From the NCBI GenBank assembly GCA_003014445.1, contig PYGH01000002.1, positions 210,024 to 274,023 of the forward strand: 64,000 bases of DNA, in the 5' to 3' direction. Position numbers and translations under genes: made by a program. Under the pieces are notes generated by a model that made no database searches, was not told the DNA's origin, and worked only from the letters and a program-made list of their open reading frames with translations. The stretch comes from Fusobacterium naviforme. Lineage in GTDB: Bacteria; Bacillota; Clostridia; Lachnospirales; Lachnospiraceae. Shown piece after piece: positions 53,640-62,101 of the stretch (position 1 is the stretch's first letter; every line of letters starts with the position of its first letter).

Positions 53640-54094
53640 TCATTTGTCATTTCTTCTCAATGTAATAACTGCATGGCATATCAAGCCAAATACAAGAGAA
53701 AAACAGCCACCGCCAAATAGTGATGCTCCCCACCCTGCACCCGACATTGTCATAAAACCGCCAACAAAGAAAATACCAATGCCAAGAAATATCCCGACAC
53801 CATAAAAAAGTCCAATTGCCATATCATACTTATTAAATTGTCGTTTCTCTTTTTTTCACATGTTTCCATTTTTGTTATTACCTCCTTCGCAAAATCGTCC
53901 ATGTGGACTCCAAAAAGAAAACAAATTTTTTTCAACGTATTTAAATCGGGTTCATTAACATCTCTCTCCCAATTCGATAGCGCCTGCCGGGTAACATTCA
54001 ATTTCCCAGCCAGTTCTTCCTGTGTCATTCCCGATTGTGTTCGCAGATGACGTATTTGCTTTCCTGTTGTAATATCCGTCTGTTTCTGGTTCAA
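53640..54094 (-). CDS. XRE-family regulator with membrane tail, split by a -1 frame change
   Basis: From a TTG at 54094 (AGGAGGAACCATT upstream) the frame encodes an HTH_3 domain (GKQIRHLRTQSGMTQEELAGKL, ALSNWERDVNEPD) and an acidic linker, then continues 114 residues to a stop at 53750. In the -1 frame after the seven-A run at 53850-53856, the protein instead becomes EKKEKRQFNKYDMAIGLFYG and continues through two glycine-rich membrane helices to LRRNDK at 53640, which looks like the true family C-terminus. The site reads A AAA AAG in zero frame, the classical -1 slippery heptamer. Either programmed frameshifting or a lost A explains it. Confidence 0.7.
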
Positions 54095-54175
54095 AATGGT
54101 TCCTCCTCTCTGATGCTGATTTTATCAATGATATTTCGCAATAGCCAGCAATGAACGTTTGCATTGCGCAAGATG

Positions 54176-56095
54176 TTACATTATCTTCTGAAACATATGC
54201 CGGATCTTGTCTAAACGGCTGTTCGGGCGGCGTGGCTGAAACACAGGCTCGCCGGAAGTTTCCTGATACCCTTTTAATTCTGTAATGCAGACACTTCTTC
54301 CATTTGTATAAAAATTCAAATCATTTCTATATTCACCAATACAACGGGCAGGGATTTCCCCCTTAAAAATAACTTCATCTTTTTCAAGTCTGGTTGATTC
54401 AATGATTGCGCAATACTTTGGTGCGTCATTATAAGCCCGTGAAAGATATTCCTGCGGTGCAAAAAGGGTAAAGGAAAGGTATGGTTCCAACAGTTGTGTT
54501 CCTGCTTTTTTCAATGCCTGCTCCAACACGACAGGCGCAAGAAAACGAAAATCAGCGGGGGTGCTGACCGGGCTGTAATAAACTCCATAATCAAAACAAA
54601 TTTGGCAGTCTGTCACTCCCCAGCCATATAAGCCCTGCTCCATTCCATAACGCACACCCTCCATGACGGCATTTTGAAAACTTTGGTTTAAATAGCCGAG
54701 AGATACCTCGCTTTTATATTGTGTTCCGCTTCCAACAGGAAGCGGTGTTACAGTCAAACCAATAGATGCCCAAAACGGATTCGGCGGCACTTCAATATGA
54801 ATCGTGTAGCTCGCTTTTTTTTGCGGTCTTTCCAGATAAATAACCGAAGGCTCTTTCATAGCCACGCCCACATGATATTTTTCTTCTAATAGCGAACAAA
54901 TAACTTCTAACTGTACTTTTCCCAAAAAAGATAATATAATCTCATGTGTAACAGTATCAATGTCAAAATGCAAAAGAGGGTCTGTATCAGCAATCTCTGT
55001 GAGGGCATTTAACAGGGCTTCCCTTTGCTCCGGCTTTTGCGGCTCTACCGTTGTCCGAAGTAATGGCATGGGATTATCAATCCGTGTTTTGTGAGGCAGG
55101 AGTTTTTCATTTCCCAGAATGTCGTTCAGTTTCAAAGTATCATCAGCTAAAATAACAATTTCTCCCGGACAGGCATGGTCAACCGGGACGATTTCACCAT
55201 TTGACGGAATACACATTTCTGTAATCTTTATTTTTTCCTTTTTTGACAGCAGCAGGGTATCCCGTAAATGGAGCGTCCCATGATACAGGCGTAAATAAGA
55301 AAGCCGTTTTTTCCGCTCTGTATACTCAACCTTAAAAACATATCCACATAATTCAGACTGAATATCGTCTGTTTCTGTAATGAAAGTTTCTGTAATCGCT
55401 TCAATCAGTTTTTCTGTTCCTAAATTGTCTTTTGCACTCCCATGATAAACAGGAAACAAAGAGCAGCATCTGGTTCTTTTGCACTTTTCATATTGTAATT
55501 CCTGTATATCCAAAGAATCCTCTGCAACATATCGTTCTAATAGTTCATCGCTTCCGGAAATAATCATATCCCATTTGTCCAAATCAGAAATATCGGTCAT
55601 GGTTATCTTTGGCGACAGGGAAACCTCCTGCATGACAATCATATCACTGGTAAGTTTATCTTTAATGCTTTGGTAAACACGCCGCAGGTCGATCCCATTT
55701 TGGTCTATCTTATTTATAAAGATAATTGTCGGAATGTCCATTTTCTGAAGCGCATGGAATAATATACGGGTTTGTGCCTGTACGCCGTCTTTTGCCGAAA
55801 TGACTAAAACAGCTCCGTCAAGGACAGATAAAGAGCGGTATGCTTCGGTTAAAAAATCCATATGACCGGGAGTGTCCACGATATTGATTTTATAATCATT
55901 CCAGCAAAAAGAAGTAACCGCTGTCTGAATGGTAATTCCGCGCTGCCGTTCCAAAATCATAGTGTCTGTTCTTGTAGTTCCTTTATCCACGTTTCCTTGT
56001 TCCGCAATCGCTCCACTGGTGTACAGCAGGCTTTCCGTCAATGTTGTTTTTCCTGCGTCTACATGGGCGAGAATTCCAATATTGATTATTTTCAT
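54176..56095 (-). CDS. Tetracycline resistance ribosomal protection protein
   Basis: A 639-residue EF-G-like GTPase of the Tet(M)/Tet(O)/Tet(W)/Tet(32) group, which releases tetracycline from the ribosome. Seen: G1 [40 protein letters not shown], and near the C-terminus [18 protein letters not shown] and [16 protein letters not shown]. The catalytic His of DTPGH is intact. Length equals that of the family. The allele cannot be named from memory; its stretches resemble different family members, so a mosaic is possible. The ATG follows AAAGGAGGACAATCAC, and a leader peptide with attenuator lies upstream. It is AT-richer than the element backbone. Confidence 0.93.
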   Translation of the reverse strand: MKIINIGILAHVDAGKTTLTESLLYTSGAIAEQGNVDKGTTRTDTMILERQRGITIQTAVTSFCWNDYKINIVDTPGHMDFLTEAYRSLSVLDGAVLVISAKDGVQAQTRILFHALQKMDIPTIIFINKIDQNGIDLRRVYQSIKDKLTSDMIVMQEVSLSPKITMTDISDLDKWDMIISGSDELLERYVAEDSLDIQELQYEKCKRTRCCSLFPVYHGSAKDNLGTEKLIEAITETFITETDDIQSELCGYVFKVEYTERKKRLSYLRLYHGTLHLRDTLLLSKKEKIKITEMCIPSNGEIVPVDHACPGEIVILADDTLKLNDILGNEKLLPHKTRIDNPMPLLRTTVEPQKPEQREALLNALTEIADTDPLLHFDIDTVTHEIILSFLGKVQLEVICSLLEEKYHVGVAMKEPSVIYLERPQKKASYTIHIEVPPNPFWASIGLTVTPLPVGSGTQYKSEVSLGYLNQSFQNAVMEGVRYGMEQGLYGWGVTDCQICFDYGVYYSPVSTPADFRFLAPVVLEQALKKAGTQLLEPYLSFTLFAPQEYLSRAYNDAPKYCAIIESTRLEKDEVIFKGEIPARCIGEYRNDLNFYTNGRSVCITELKGYQETSGEPVFQPRRPNSRLDKIRHMFQKIM

Positions 56096-56131
56096 GTGAT
56101 TGTCCTCCTTTTACAGCCCCAAAAGGGCATA

Positions 56132-56170
56132 AAAATCCCCAGCAGTAAAATACTTTTACCACTGGGGATT
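56132..56170 (-). terminator. Transcription attenuator of the tet gene
   Basis: On the minus strand AATCCCCAGTGGTAAAA pairs with TTTTACTGCTGGGGATT, followed by TTTATGCCC. It overlaps the end of the leader peptide reading frame. As in Tn916 tet(M), ribosome stalling under tetracycline would prevent it from forming and let transcription proceed. Confidence 0.8.
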
Positions 56171-56200
56171 ATAATTTGCGGACATACACATATACAGCAT
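56156..56200 (-). CDS. Tet leader peptide
   Basis: ATG at 56200 to TAA at 56156 encodes the 14-residue MLYMCMSANYNPQW. It has the form of the leader peptides found before tet(M)-type genes, which begin MLCxPM. The stop codon lies inside the left arm of the attenuator hairpin, so translation of this peptide and formation of the hairpin are linked. This supports tetracycline-inducible control. Confidence 0.75.
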   Translation of the reverse strand: MLYMCMSANYNPQW

Positions 56201-56457
56201 ACACCTGTTTGTGATTGCTGTTTTTCGGATATGTCAAAATTGATAAGGCAAAAGTATTCTTAAATTGGGTACAAAAAACCAAGCCCCCACAAAAGGGACT
56301 ATCATAATCCTTTGTTCCCACTATTTGATTATAGTTTTATTTAAGAATACCTTGCCGCATATTTTTTACTCCTTTTTTGGAATGATGCTATTATATCACA
56401 TTAGTTTTAGGAAAGAAAGTACCTAAAAGAAATTTTTCTTCCCCTTATATGTAACAA

Positions 56458-56700
56458 TCATACCGACTTTCTGGCGTTCAGAATGGTTTCTGCTGTCTGC
56501 TGTGGTGTTTGGTTGGAATTGTCCAGCCAAAAGCCGATCCGTGGTGTTGTCTGCATAAATGTATCGTATAAGGTTTCAACCGTAAAGCCGGAATAGCCTG
56601 TTTTCTCCCTGTATCGTTCCCTTCCTTTTATTGTTTCCACATCTGGACAAAGAACGACAACCTCAACAGGGTATTTATGCGGCACAAAAAATATGTACAT
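56458..56700 (-). pseudogene. C-terminal fragment of a P-loop kinase/ATPase-like protein
   Basis: Eighty residues from VPHKYPVEVVVLCPDVETI to the C-terminus, including GYSGFTVETLYDTFMQTTP and TPQQTAETIL. It resembles the C-terminal half of AAA-type phosphotransferases related to chloramphenicol phosphotransferase. The Walker A half is missing and the apparent start has no ribosome binding site, so the gene was truncated when the tet segment joined. Assignment is by recall. Confidence 0.5.
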
Positions 56701-57073
56701 GTAACTAATTCAACACATTTATAATTTGAATAGGGACATTATAGCATTTACTAAATACAAATTCAATGTATACGGAAATAAAGATATAAGGAGTGGGAAG
56801 GATTCCGCCGTAGTCGGCATTGTAGGAAAATCCAAAAGTTTAGATTTTCCCACAATGCTTATCTTTTGGTCTTTGGTTCGGAATAGTGTAGTGCTGGCGG
56901 TCTATCTCTTGTTTTCGGTTGCTTGCTTCCTTACCGTACATGAGCATTCATTCCCCGCACAGCACACAAAGCCGTAAGGCTTCTATGTGATAGCTTGCAG
57001 CTTCTATAATAATTATTATTTACTCTGCTTATTCAACGTTACTCTTTGCTGTTTTTATTCAGGGCGTCCAAAT
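56701..57073. other. Right edge of the element, no supportable gene
   Basis: No convincing coding region is seen. An inverted repeat TGTAGGAAAATC (56821-56832) and GATTTTCCCACA (56843-56854) matches at 11 of 12 positions. An open frame at 56726-56977 on the plus strand has no ribosome binding site or recognisable domain. The junction with the chromosome must fall in this stretch, since the aminotransferase downstream is intact to its stop at 57074. Confidence 0.5.
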
Positions 57074-58228
57074 TTATCCGTGCCCTTCCAGTATCAGGTC
57101 ACAGATCCTGTCTACACTCTCCAGTTCCAGCTCCGCATAGATTGGGAGCGTGAGCACCTGTCGGGAGACTCTCTCTGCGATTGGCGTCGCTTCCGGATTG
57201 AAGCGTTCTGCCGTGAGCAATGGGTTCTGCGGAATTCCCGGCTGTGCTTTGATCTCCCGCTCAAAAGAAAATGCATTGGTGCAGGGATAAAAATATTTTC
57301 TCGGATAGATCCCCGCTGCGTTGAGACGCCTGCAGACCACATCTCTGTCCTCTCCAAAGCGAAGTGAATCGAACAGCAGCGGAAAGTATGCATAATTTGG
57401 CTCCGTACCCTTCCTTAATTTCGGCAGCTGAAGTCCCTGTACATCTGAGAGACGCTCCACATAGCGCCGGTACACTCCTCCGCGCTTCTGAATCTCAGCA
57501 TCCAGATGACGCAGGTTACAGAGTCCCATCGCAGCCTCAAATTCATTCATTTTTGCATTTCCGCCCACACAGTAGGTCTCATTCTCCTGAATTCCAAAAT
57601 TCTTAATACGAAACAGGAGATCCCGGAGCGCAGGATTCCGGAAGCTGACAGCGCCCCCCTCAATTGTGTGAAAGACCTTGGTGGCATGAAAGCTGAACAT
57701 GGAGAGATCTCCAAAATTTGCCGCGCTCTCTCCGTGATAGCGCACTCCAAAGGCATGGGCTGCGTCGTAGATCAGCTTCAAACCATATCTGTCTGCAATA
57801 TCCTGAAGCGCAGCTACATCACAGAGCTGACCATAAACATGAACCGGAAGTATCGCGCTGGTTCTCTCTGTGATCAGAGCCTCCACTCTTGCCGGATCCA
57901 TGGTATAGCTGTCGGGGTCTATATCGCAGAACACGGGAATACAGCCTGCACGAAGAATGGCCCAGGTTGTAGAAGCAAAGGTAAAGGGCGTTGTAATCAC
58001 TTCTCCCTCTATTCCCATCGCCTCCAGCGAGAGCTCCAGCGCCAAATGACCGTTCTGAAACAGGCACAGTTCCTCGCAGTCAAGGTACTCCTTCAGTCTC
58101 TGCTCGAGAAGCTGGTGCTTCTCCCCCATGTTGGTGAGCCAATGGGAATGAAAGACCGAGCGCAGTTCCTCCACATATTCCTCAAAGGGTGGAAGCGACG
58201 AGCGGGTGACCAGTATTTTCTCCGACAT
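57074..58228 (-). CDS. DegT/DnrJ/EryC1/StrS-family aminotransferase
   Basis: A 384-residue PLP-dependent enzyme. Seen: TPFTFASTTWAILRAG near residue 80, YDAAHAFGVRYHGESAANFGD near 155, and the PLP-Lys context SFHATKVFHTIEGGAV near 180. Family members transaminate keto sugars for surface polysaccharides or antibiotics. The start at 58228 follows AAGGAGAGTTTC. It lies downstream of a split transketolase in the same direction with a 216-base gap, so co-expression is possible but not certain. The exact substrate is unknown; the element inserted just after its stop codon. Confidence 0.93.
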   Translation of the reverse strand: MSEKILVTRSSLPPFEEYVEELRSVFHSHWLTNMGEKHQLLEQRLKEYLDCEELCLFQNGHLALELSLEAMGIEGEVITTPFTFASTTWAILRAGCIPVFCDIDPDSYTMDPARVEALITERTSAILPVHVYGQLCDVAALQDIADRYGLKLIYDAAHAFGVRYHGESAANFGDLSMFSFHATKVFHTIEGGAVSFRNPALRDLLFRIKNFGIQENETYCVGGNAKMNEFEAAMGLCNLRHLDAEIQKRGGVYRRYVERLSDVQGLQLPKLRKGTEPNYAYFPLLFDSLRFGEDRDVVCRRLNAAGIYPRKYFYPCTNAFSFEREIKAQPGIPQNPLLTAERFNPEATPIAERVSRQVLTLPIYAELELESVDRICDLILEGHG

Positions 58229-58367
58229 GAAACTCTCCTTCATAAACTGTTCACAGCTGTTTTAAAAACTGTTAACCTGGCGCACACGAAAACAACATGA
58301 TTGCCCTGTACTATAATAATCACAGCAGGCAAATACAGCTGCTGCCAATACTTTTTTCATATACTTT

Positions 58368-58391
58368 GGGCAGGTACAGACGTACCTGCCC
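58368..58391. repeat. Perfect inverted repeat after the transketolase genes
   Basis: GGGCAGGTAC (58368-58377) and GTACCTGCCC (58382-58391) form a 10-bp GC-rich stem with a four-base loop, in the gap between the transketolase and aminotransferase genes. No T-run follows on the minus strand, so it may be a weak terminator or a processing site. Confidence 0.5.
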
Positions 58392-58444
58392 ACCTCCCTT
58401 TTCAGGGCTCTTTAAGTCTCTCACATGAGCTCCCGTCAGTCCTG

Positions 58445-59389
58445 TTATTTCTGGAGCCAGGCCTTTATACTTTTATAGACACCCGCTCCATCCAGACCAT
58501 ACTTTGCGACGAGCTCCTTTGCAGGACCCGACTCGCCGAAGCAATCATTGATGCCCAGTCTCTTTACCGGAGTCGGAAGCTCCTCAGAGAGCAGCTCGCA
58601 GACCGCCGCGCCCAGTCCGCCGATCACGGAATGTTCCTCTACCGTTACTATCTTTCCGGTCTCTTTTGCGGCCTTCAGAATCAGCTCGCGATCCAGCGGC
58701 TTGATGGTATGAATATCGATCACGCGCGCATTGATTCCGTCCCTATGAAGCTCCTCTGCAGCCTCCATCGCGGAAGAAACCGCAAGCCCGGTCGCAACGA
58801 TCGTCAGATCGCTCCCATCGCGCATGGTGATTCCCCTGCCGATCTCAAAATGATAATTCTGAGGATCATTCAGCACCGGAGTCGCAAGGCGGCTGAAACG
58901 CATGTAGACAGGTCCTCTGTGCGCATAAGCCGCACGAACCATCGCCTCCGCCTCAACATCATCCGCAGGAACCATAACAACCATGCCCGGGATTGTTCTC
59001 ATCAGAGCAATATCCTCATTGCACTGATGCGTTGCTCCGTCCTCTCCCACAGAGATACCCGCATGTGTTGCAGCAATCTTCACATTCAGCTGCGGATAAC
59101 CGACAGAATTTCTGATCTGCTCAAACGCACGTCCCGCTGCAAACATGGCAAAGGAGCTTGCAAAAGCGACCTCCCCCGCTGCCGCGATGCCCGCAGCAAC
59201 GCCGATCATATTCTGCTCTGCGATACCACAGTTGATATGACGCTCCGGAAATGCCTTGCGAAACACAGCTGTCTTTGTGGAGCCCGCGAGATCCGCATCA
59301 AGCACCAGAAAATCCTCATGCTCCGCGCCGAGTGCCGCCAGCGCTCTTCCGTAGCTCTCTCTCGTGGCGATCTTCTTTACCTCTGTCAT
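58445..59389 (-). CDS. Transketolase, C-terminal subunit
   Basis: A 314-residue protein comprising the pyrimidine-binding and C-terminal domains: GRALAALGAEHEDFLVLDADLAGSTKT at the N-terminus, ERHINCGIAEQNMIGVAAG near residue 50 (conserved Glu of the TPP site), and GVSVGEDGATHQ-like AGISVGEDGATHQCNEDIA near 113. It completes the N-terminal half encoded upstream. Its ATG overlaps that gene's stop by four bases. Two-chain transketolases are common in Clostridia and archaea and serve pentose and ribose phosphate supply. Confidence 0.95.
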   Translation of the reverse strand: MTEVKKIATRESYGRALAALGAEHEDFLVLDADLAGSTKTAVFRKAFPERHINCGIAEQNMIGVAAGIAAAGEVAFASSFAMFAAGRAFEQIRNSVGYPQLNVKIAATHAGISVGEDGATHQCNEDIALMRTIPGMVVMVPADDVEAEAMVRAAYAHRGPVYMRFSRLATPVLNDPQNYHFEIGRGITMRDGSDLTIVATGLAVSSAMEAAEELHRDGINARVIDIHTIKPLDRELILKAAKETGKIVTVEEHSVIGGLGAAVCELLSEELPTPVKRLGINDCFGESGPAKELVAKYGLDGAGVYKSIKAWLQK

Positions 59390-60216
59390 AATGTCTCCTC
59401 TGCCTCCTTGAGCTCTGCGAGCGCCGCCGCATATTCTGCATCATTCGGCCCCTTGCCGTGCCAGCCGACCTGATTCTCCATAAAGGAAATTCCCTTCCCC
59501 TTCACAGTCTTCATGATAATGGCAGTTGGCATGCCCTTCACGCCTCTCGCCTCCTTAAAAGCAGCGCGCAGAGCGTCAAAATCATTTCCATCCGCCACAT
59601 TGATCACATGAAAATTGAAGGCCTCAAACTTCTTGTCAATCGGATAGGGAGAATTCACCTCTGTGATCGGGCCATCAATCTGAAGATTGTTATTGTCAAC
59701 AATCACAACAAGATTATCGAGCTTTCTGAAGCCGGCGAGCATGGCCGCCTCCCAGACCTCGCCCTCCTCAAGCTCTCCATCGCCGAGCAAAGCATAGACA
59801 CGATAGGGATCCTTATATATCTTCGCGCTGGCAGCCATGCCGACTGCCGCGGAGATCCCCTGGCCCAGCGAACCACTTGACATATCGATGCCCGGCGTAT
59901 GCTTCATATCCGGATGACCCTGCAGATAGGAGCCCGTGTGCCGGAGTGTCAGCAGATCCTCCTTTGGAAGAAAGCCCCGCTCCGCGAGCGTCGCGTAGAG
60001 TCCCGGCGCACAGTGGCCCTTAGAGAGCACAAAGCGATCCCGGTCAGCCTTCTGCGGCTCCTTCGGATCAATATTCATTTCCTCAAAATAGAGATAGGTG
60101 AAAAGCTCTGTAGCTGAGAGCGATCCGCCCGGATGTCCTGACTGTGCCGCATGAATGGAAGCGAGAATTCCCTTACGCACCTCCAGCGCACACTTCTTAA
60201 GCTCTTGATTGTCCAT
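59386..60216 (-). CDS. Transketolase, N-terminal subunit
   Basis: A 276-residue protein with the TPP diphosphate-binding domain: HAAQSGHPGGSLSATELFTYLYF near residue 23, LSKGHCAPGLYATLAERG near 68, and the GDGELEEGEVWEAAM TPP motif near 150 ending in DNNNLQIDG. With the following gene it forms a complete transketolase, exchanging two-carbon units between sugar phosphates. A strong promoter lies about 100 bases upstream. The pair could be the main pentose phosphate enzyme or a specialised copy linked to the aminotransferase. Confidence 0.95.
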   Translation of the reverse strand: MDNQELKKCALEVRKGILASIHAAQSGHPGGSLSATELFTYLYFEEMNIDPKEPQKADRDRFVLSKGHCAPGLYATLAERGFLPKEDLLTLRHTGSYLQGHPDMKHTPGIDMSSGSLGQGISAAVGMAASAKIYKDPYRVYALLGDGELEEGEVWEAAMLAGFRKLDNLVVIVDNNNLQIDGPITEVNSPYPIDKKFEAFNFHVINVADGNDFDALRAAFKEARGVKGMPTAIIMKTVKGKGISFMENQVGWHGKGPNDAEYAAALAELKEAEETL

Positions 60217-60314
60217 ACCTTACTCCTTTTCAGCTGCTCTGAAAACATCTGCTGCTTTATGTGACCTGGATGCACCTGTTCTCTGTCTGTACCCGTCATC
60301 CTGATTCCTGTCCT

Positions 60315-60343
60315 ATTATAGCCTATAACAAGGAAAATGATAA
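60315..60343 (-). promoter_or_regulatory. Promoter of the transketolase genes
   Basis: On the minus strand TTATCA (60343-60338), 17-base spacer, TATAAT (60320-60315), about 100 bases before the start. Confidence 0.55.
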
Positions 60344-60415
60344 CATTTTCTTTATGGAACAACCCCACTACGGAAAGAGGAGTCCGCCTGCTTGCTATGC
60401 CTGCTGCATAACAAA

Positions 60416-60441
60416 AACCCCAGAGCATCGCTCTGAGGTTC
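60416..60441 (-). terminator. Terminator left of the tRNA-Thr remnant
   Basis: On the minus strand AACCTCAGAGC pairs with GCTCTGGGGTT across GAT, followed by TTT. It lies nine bases after the tRNA 3' half, so it is probably the original terminator of the intact tRNA gene, now serving the prophage side. Confidence 0.7.
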
Positions 60442-60450
60442 TGATCTGAA

Positions 60451-60494
60451 AGCTTTTGGCCGGACTCGAACCGGCGACCCACGCATTACGAATG
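60451..60494 (-). pseudogene. 3' half of tRNA-Thr(CGT), prophage attachment scar
   Basis: On the minus strand the sequence CATTCGTAATGCG (anticodon loop TTCGTAA, anticodon CGT) runs into GGGTCGCCGGTTCGAGTCCGGC and the acceptor strand CAAAAGC. The T-arm and loop are perfect. To the right of the anticodon loop no D-arm or 5' acceptor strand is present. A tRNA cut at the anticodon loop is the usual crossover point of tyrosine integrases, so this is an attachment half-site. Confidence 0.75.
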
Positions 60495-60563
60495 CCTTCA
60501 GAACAACGTATTTATAAGGTTTGTAGCTGTTTTGACCACTTTTCTGAACCCTTCAGTTATGAT

Positions 60564-61343
60564 TTACACATCCCAGACTATCAGCGCGCCGCTCTCATCC
60601 GTCCGGCAGCAGGCTCCTTTGCAAGGCCCTGTCTCTGTCAGGTAGTACAGTCTGCCATCCCTCTCCTGCACGCCGGTCAGCATATAGCCATCAGAACCGA
60701 AGAGATACCAGCGTTCCTCGATCAGTGCCCATCTGTCAGCATAATAGGTCTTTGTCGTGTCGGCGTACCACCAGCCCTTTTCATCCTCATGCCATCCGAC
60801 CGTATAGTATGGAGTCTGTACCTTTTCTCCATCTGTGATACAAATCGCAGTGTGATGTCTTTCACAAAGCAGGATATCCCCGGCATACAGATACTTATCT
60901 GACCGGAGATACTTTGCCTCTGTCAAAATTTCTGCCCCCGCCCGGCGGAGCACAGCGACCTCATTTCCCGTATACATGTCGGGACTGATCTGCTGCATCT
61001 TTTCATCTCCGATCAGATAACCCACCGCCTTGCAGATTGCTGCCACTCCCGCGGAGCAGTCAGCCTCACAGGGCTTTCTTATCTGTGCCGGATGATATCC
61101 CGACATCCTCAACTCTTGCCAGAAGGTTGTACGCTGGTTCTGATCGTAGCCAATCATGTTGTTGCCCGCCGCCTCTCTTGCCAGCGCCGCGATATACTGC
61201 CGCTGCCGCGGCTCCTTAAAGCGAACGATGTGCGTCCACGGGCGATTGTACCACGGGATCTCCGCCCACTCCTTTCCGGTCTGATCTCCCGCCACACCGC
61301 CGCTATATCTGCCGTGCTCATCGTGACCGCTGTTACTTATCAC
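60564..61343 (-). CDS. Phage lysin with peptidase-like and wall-binding parts
   Basis: A 259-residue protein starting with GTG behind GGAGGATAAAAG. Seen: SNSGHDEHGRYSGGVAGDQTG at the N-terminus, KPCEADCSAGVAAICKAVG near residue 92 with a candidate catalytic Cys, HHTAICITDG near 165 with a His, and a C-terminal repeat of the choline/cell-wall-binding type (GWWYADTTKTYY, RWYLFGSDGYMLTG). This is the layout of clostridial prophage endolysins of the NlpC/P60-like kind. It is the last gene before the attachment scar and appears intact, unlike its neighbours. Confidence 0.8.
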   Translation of the reverse strand: MISNSGHDEHGRYSGGVAGDQTGKEWAEIPWYNRPWTHIVRFKEPRQRQYIAALAREAAGNNMIGYDQNQRTTFWQELRMSGYHPAQIRKPCEADCSAGVAAICKAVGYLIGDEKMQQISPDMYTGNEVAVLRRAGAEILTEAKYLRSDKYLYAGDILLCERHHTAICITDGEKVQTPYYTVGWHEDEKGWWYADTTKTYYADRWALIEERWYLFGSDGYMLTGVQERDGRLYYLTETGPCKGACCRTDESGALIVWDV

Positions 61344-61355
61344 CTTTTATCCTCC

Positions 61356-62056
61356 TCATAATTTTTTGTACTGATTCTTATAATCATAGTCTTCATGAAG
61401 GACCATGATATTCTTGTATTCCGGCGAAACATCATTGACATTCAACAGCTTCTTAAATATACTGGAATAAAAGAGCTCCAAGATACCGGTATCCGTGACG
61501 GGTTGGTTATTTCCAGCTGCGGCGGACCGGGATTCGGAGCTCTCTTCAAGAGAGGACTCCAAGAAACCGGTATCCGTGACGGGTTGGTTATTTCCAGCTG
61601 CGGCGGACCGGAACCCGGAGTCCTCTCTTTGCAACTGGACATCCTGCAAATATAACGTATTCGTCCTTGTCTTAACCTTTGCCACAACAATTTCAAAAGC
61701 CTTTTCTCCGCCATAGGTAACTCGCGCACCAATTACAACCCTGTCATCCTCTGGTTTTTCCTTCCAGTTCTCAATATAAGAAAGCACCTGACCCTTTTCA
61801 ATTACATCCGGAACTGCAGCAAATGCAGCGACTCTGAATCTATTCCCCAACGCATGGCTCATAGCGTCTGTGATGGCTGATTTGTTCAGCTCTACTTCCC
61901 CGACAACCGGATTCCTTGCTTTGTATCCAATCTTTTTATATTCGTTAAGCACCTGTTCGTCCAGCTTGATATTGCTCTTAATGAACTCTTTTCCGGTCAG
62001 CGCGTACACCGATTCCATGTTCCTCACGCGGTCAAAGTTCTCTTCCAACTTGCCAT
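61356..62056 (-). CDS. Phage polyvalent-domain (nuclease-like) protein, probably frameshifted at its start
   Basis: About 230 residues. The core (VVGEVELNKSAITDAMSHAL, AAFAAVPDVIEKGQVLSYIENW) resembles the LPD/Barnase-EndoU-like domains carried by MuF and polyvalent phage proteins. An ATG at 62056 with AAAGGAGAAAAAAC is in another frame; adding one A after GGCA would fuse it in frame as MAKLEENFDR. The TTG at 62048 is the in-frame alternative, too far from the site. The C-terminal region contains a 27-residue tandem repeat, RSAAAGNNQPVTDTG twice. The biochemical activity is inferred only. Confidence 0.55.
61485..61611. repeat. Two identical 46-bp units, period 81 bp, in frame
   Basis: The unit starting ACCGGTATCCGTGACGGG occurs at 61485-61530 and again at 61566-61611 without mismatch. 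The period is 81 bp, 27 codons, so the duplication keeps the reading frame of the polyvalent-type gene. Identical DNA implies a recent duplication. Confidence 0.9.
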
Positions 62057-62101
62057 GTTTTTTCTCCTTTGTTTTTAAAGTATAAAATGTAATTTCCCGA
62101 C

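Larger units (their letters stand above)
45419..57060. mobile_element. Mobilizable integrative element with tetracycline resistance (ends approximate)
   Basis: The block holds a large serine recombinase, TnpW-like protein, DnaC-like loader, replication initiator, relaxase, MobC, HTH protein and sigma-like factor, the gene set of Tn4451-like and related Lachnospiraceae mobilizable elements. Added to it is an AT-richer cargo segment (52.66-56.7 kb) with a methyltransferase, an XRE regulator, tet and truncated remnants. There is no type IV secretion gene, so it depends on a helper for transfer. The left edge lies between the kinase start (45316) and 45419; the right edge lies between about 56700 and 57073. 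The exact ends and target duplication cannot be read without an empty site. Confidence 0.8.

Noticed and set aside
54176..56095. Naming the tet allele
   Set aside because: The sequence resembles several ribosomal protection families in different parts; without alignment a specific allele name would be a guess.
56726..56977. Plus-strand frame of 83 codons at the right edge of the element
   Set aside because: AT-rich stretch with no Shine-Dalgarno and no similarity that I can recognise.
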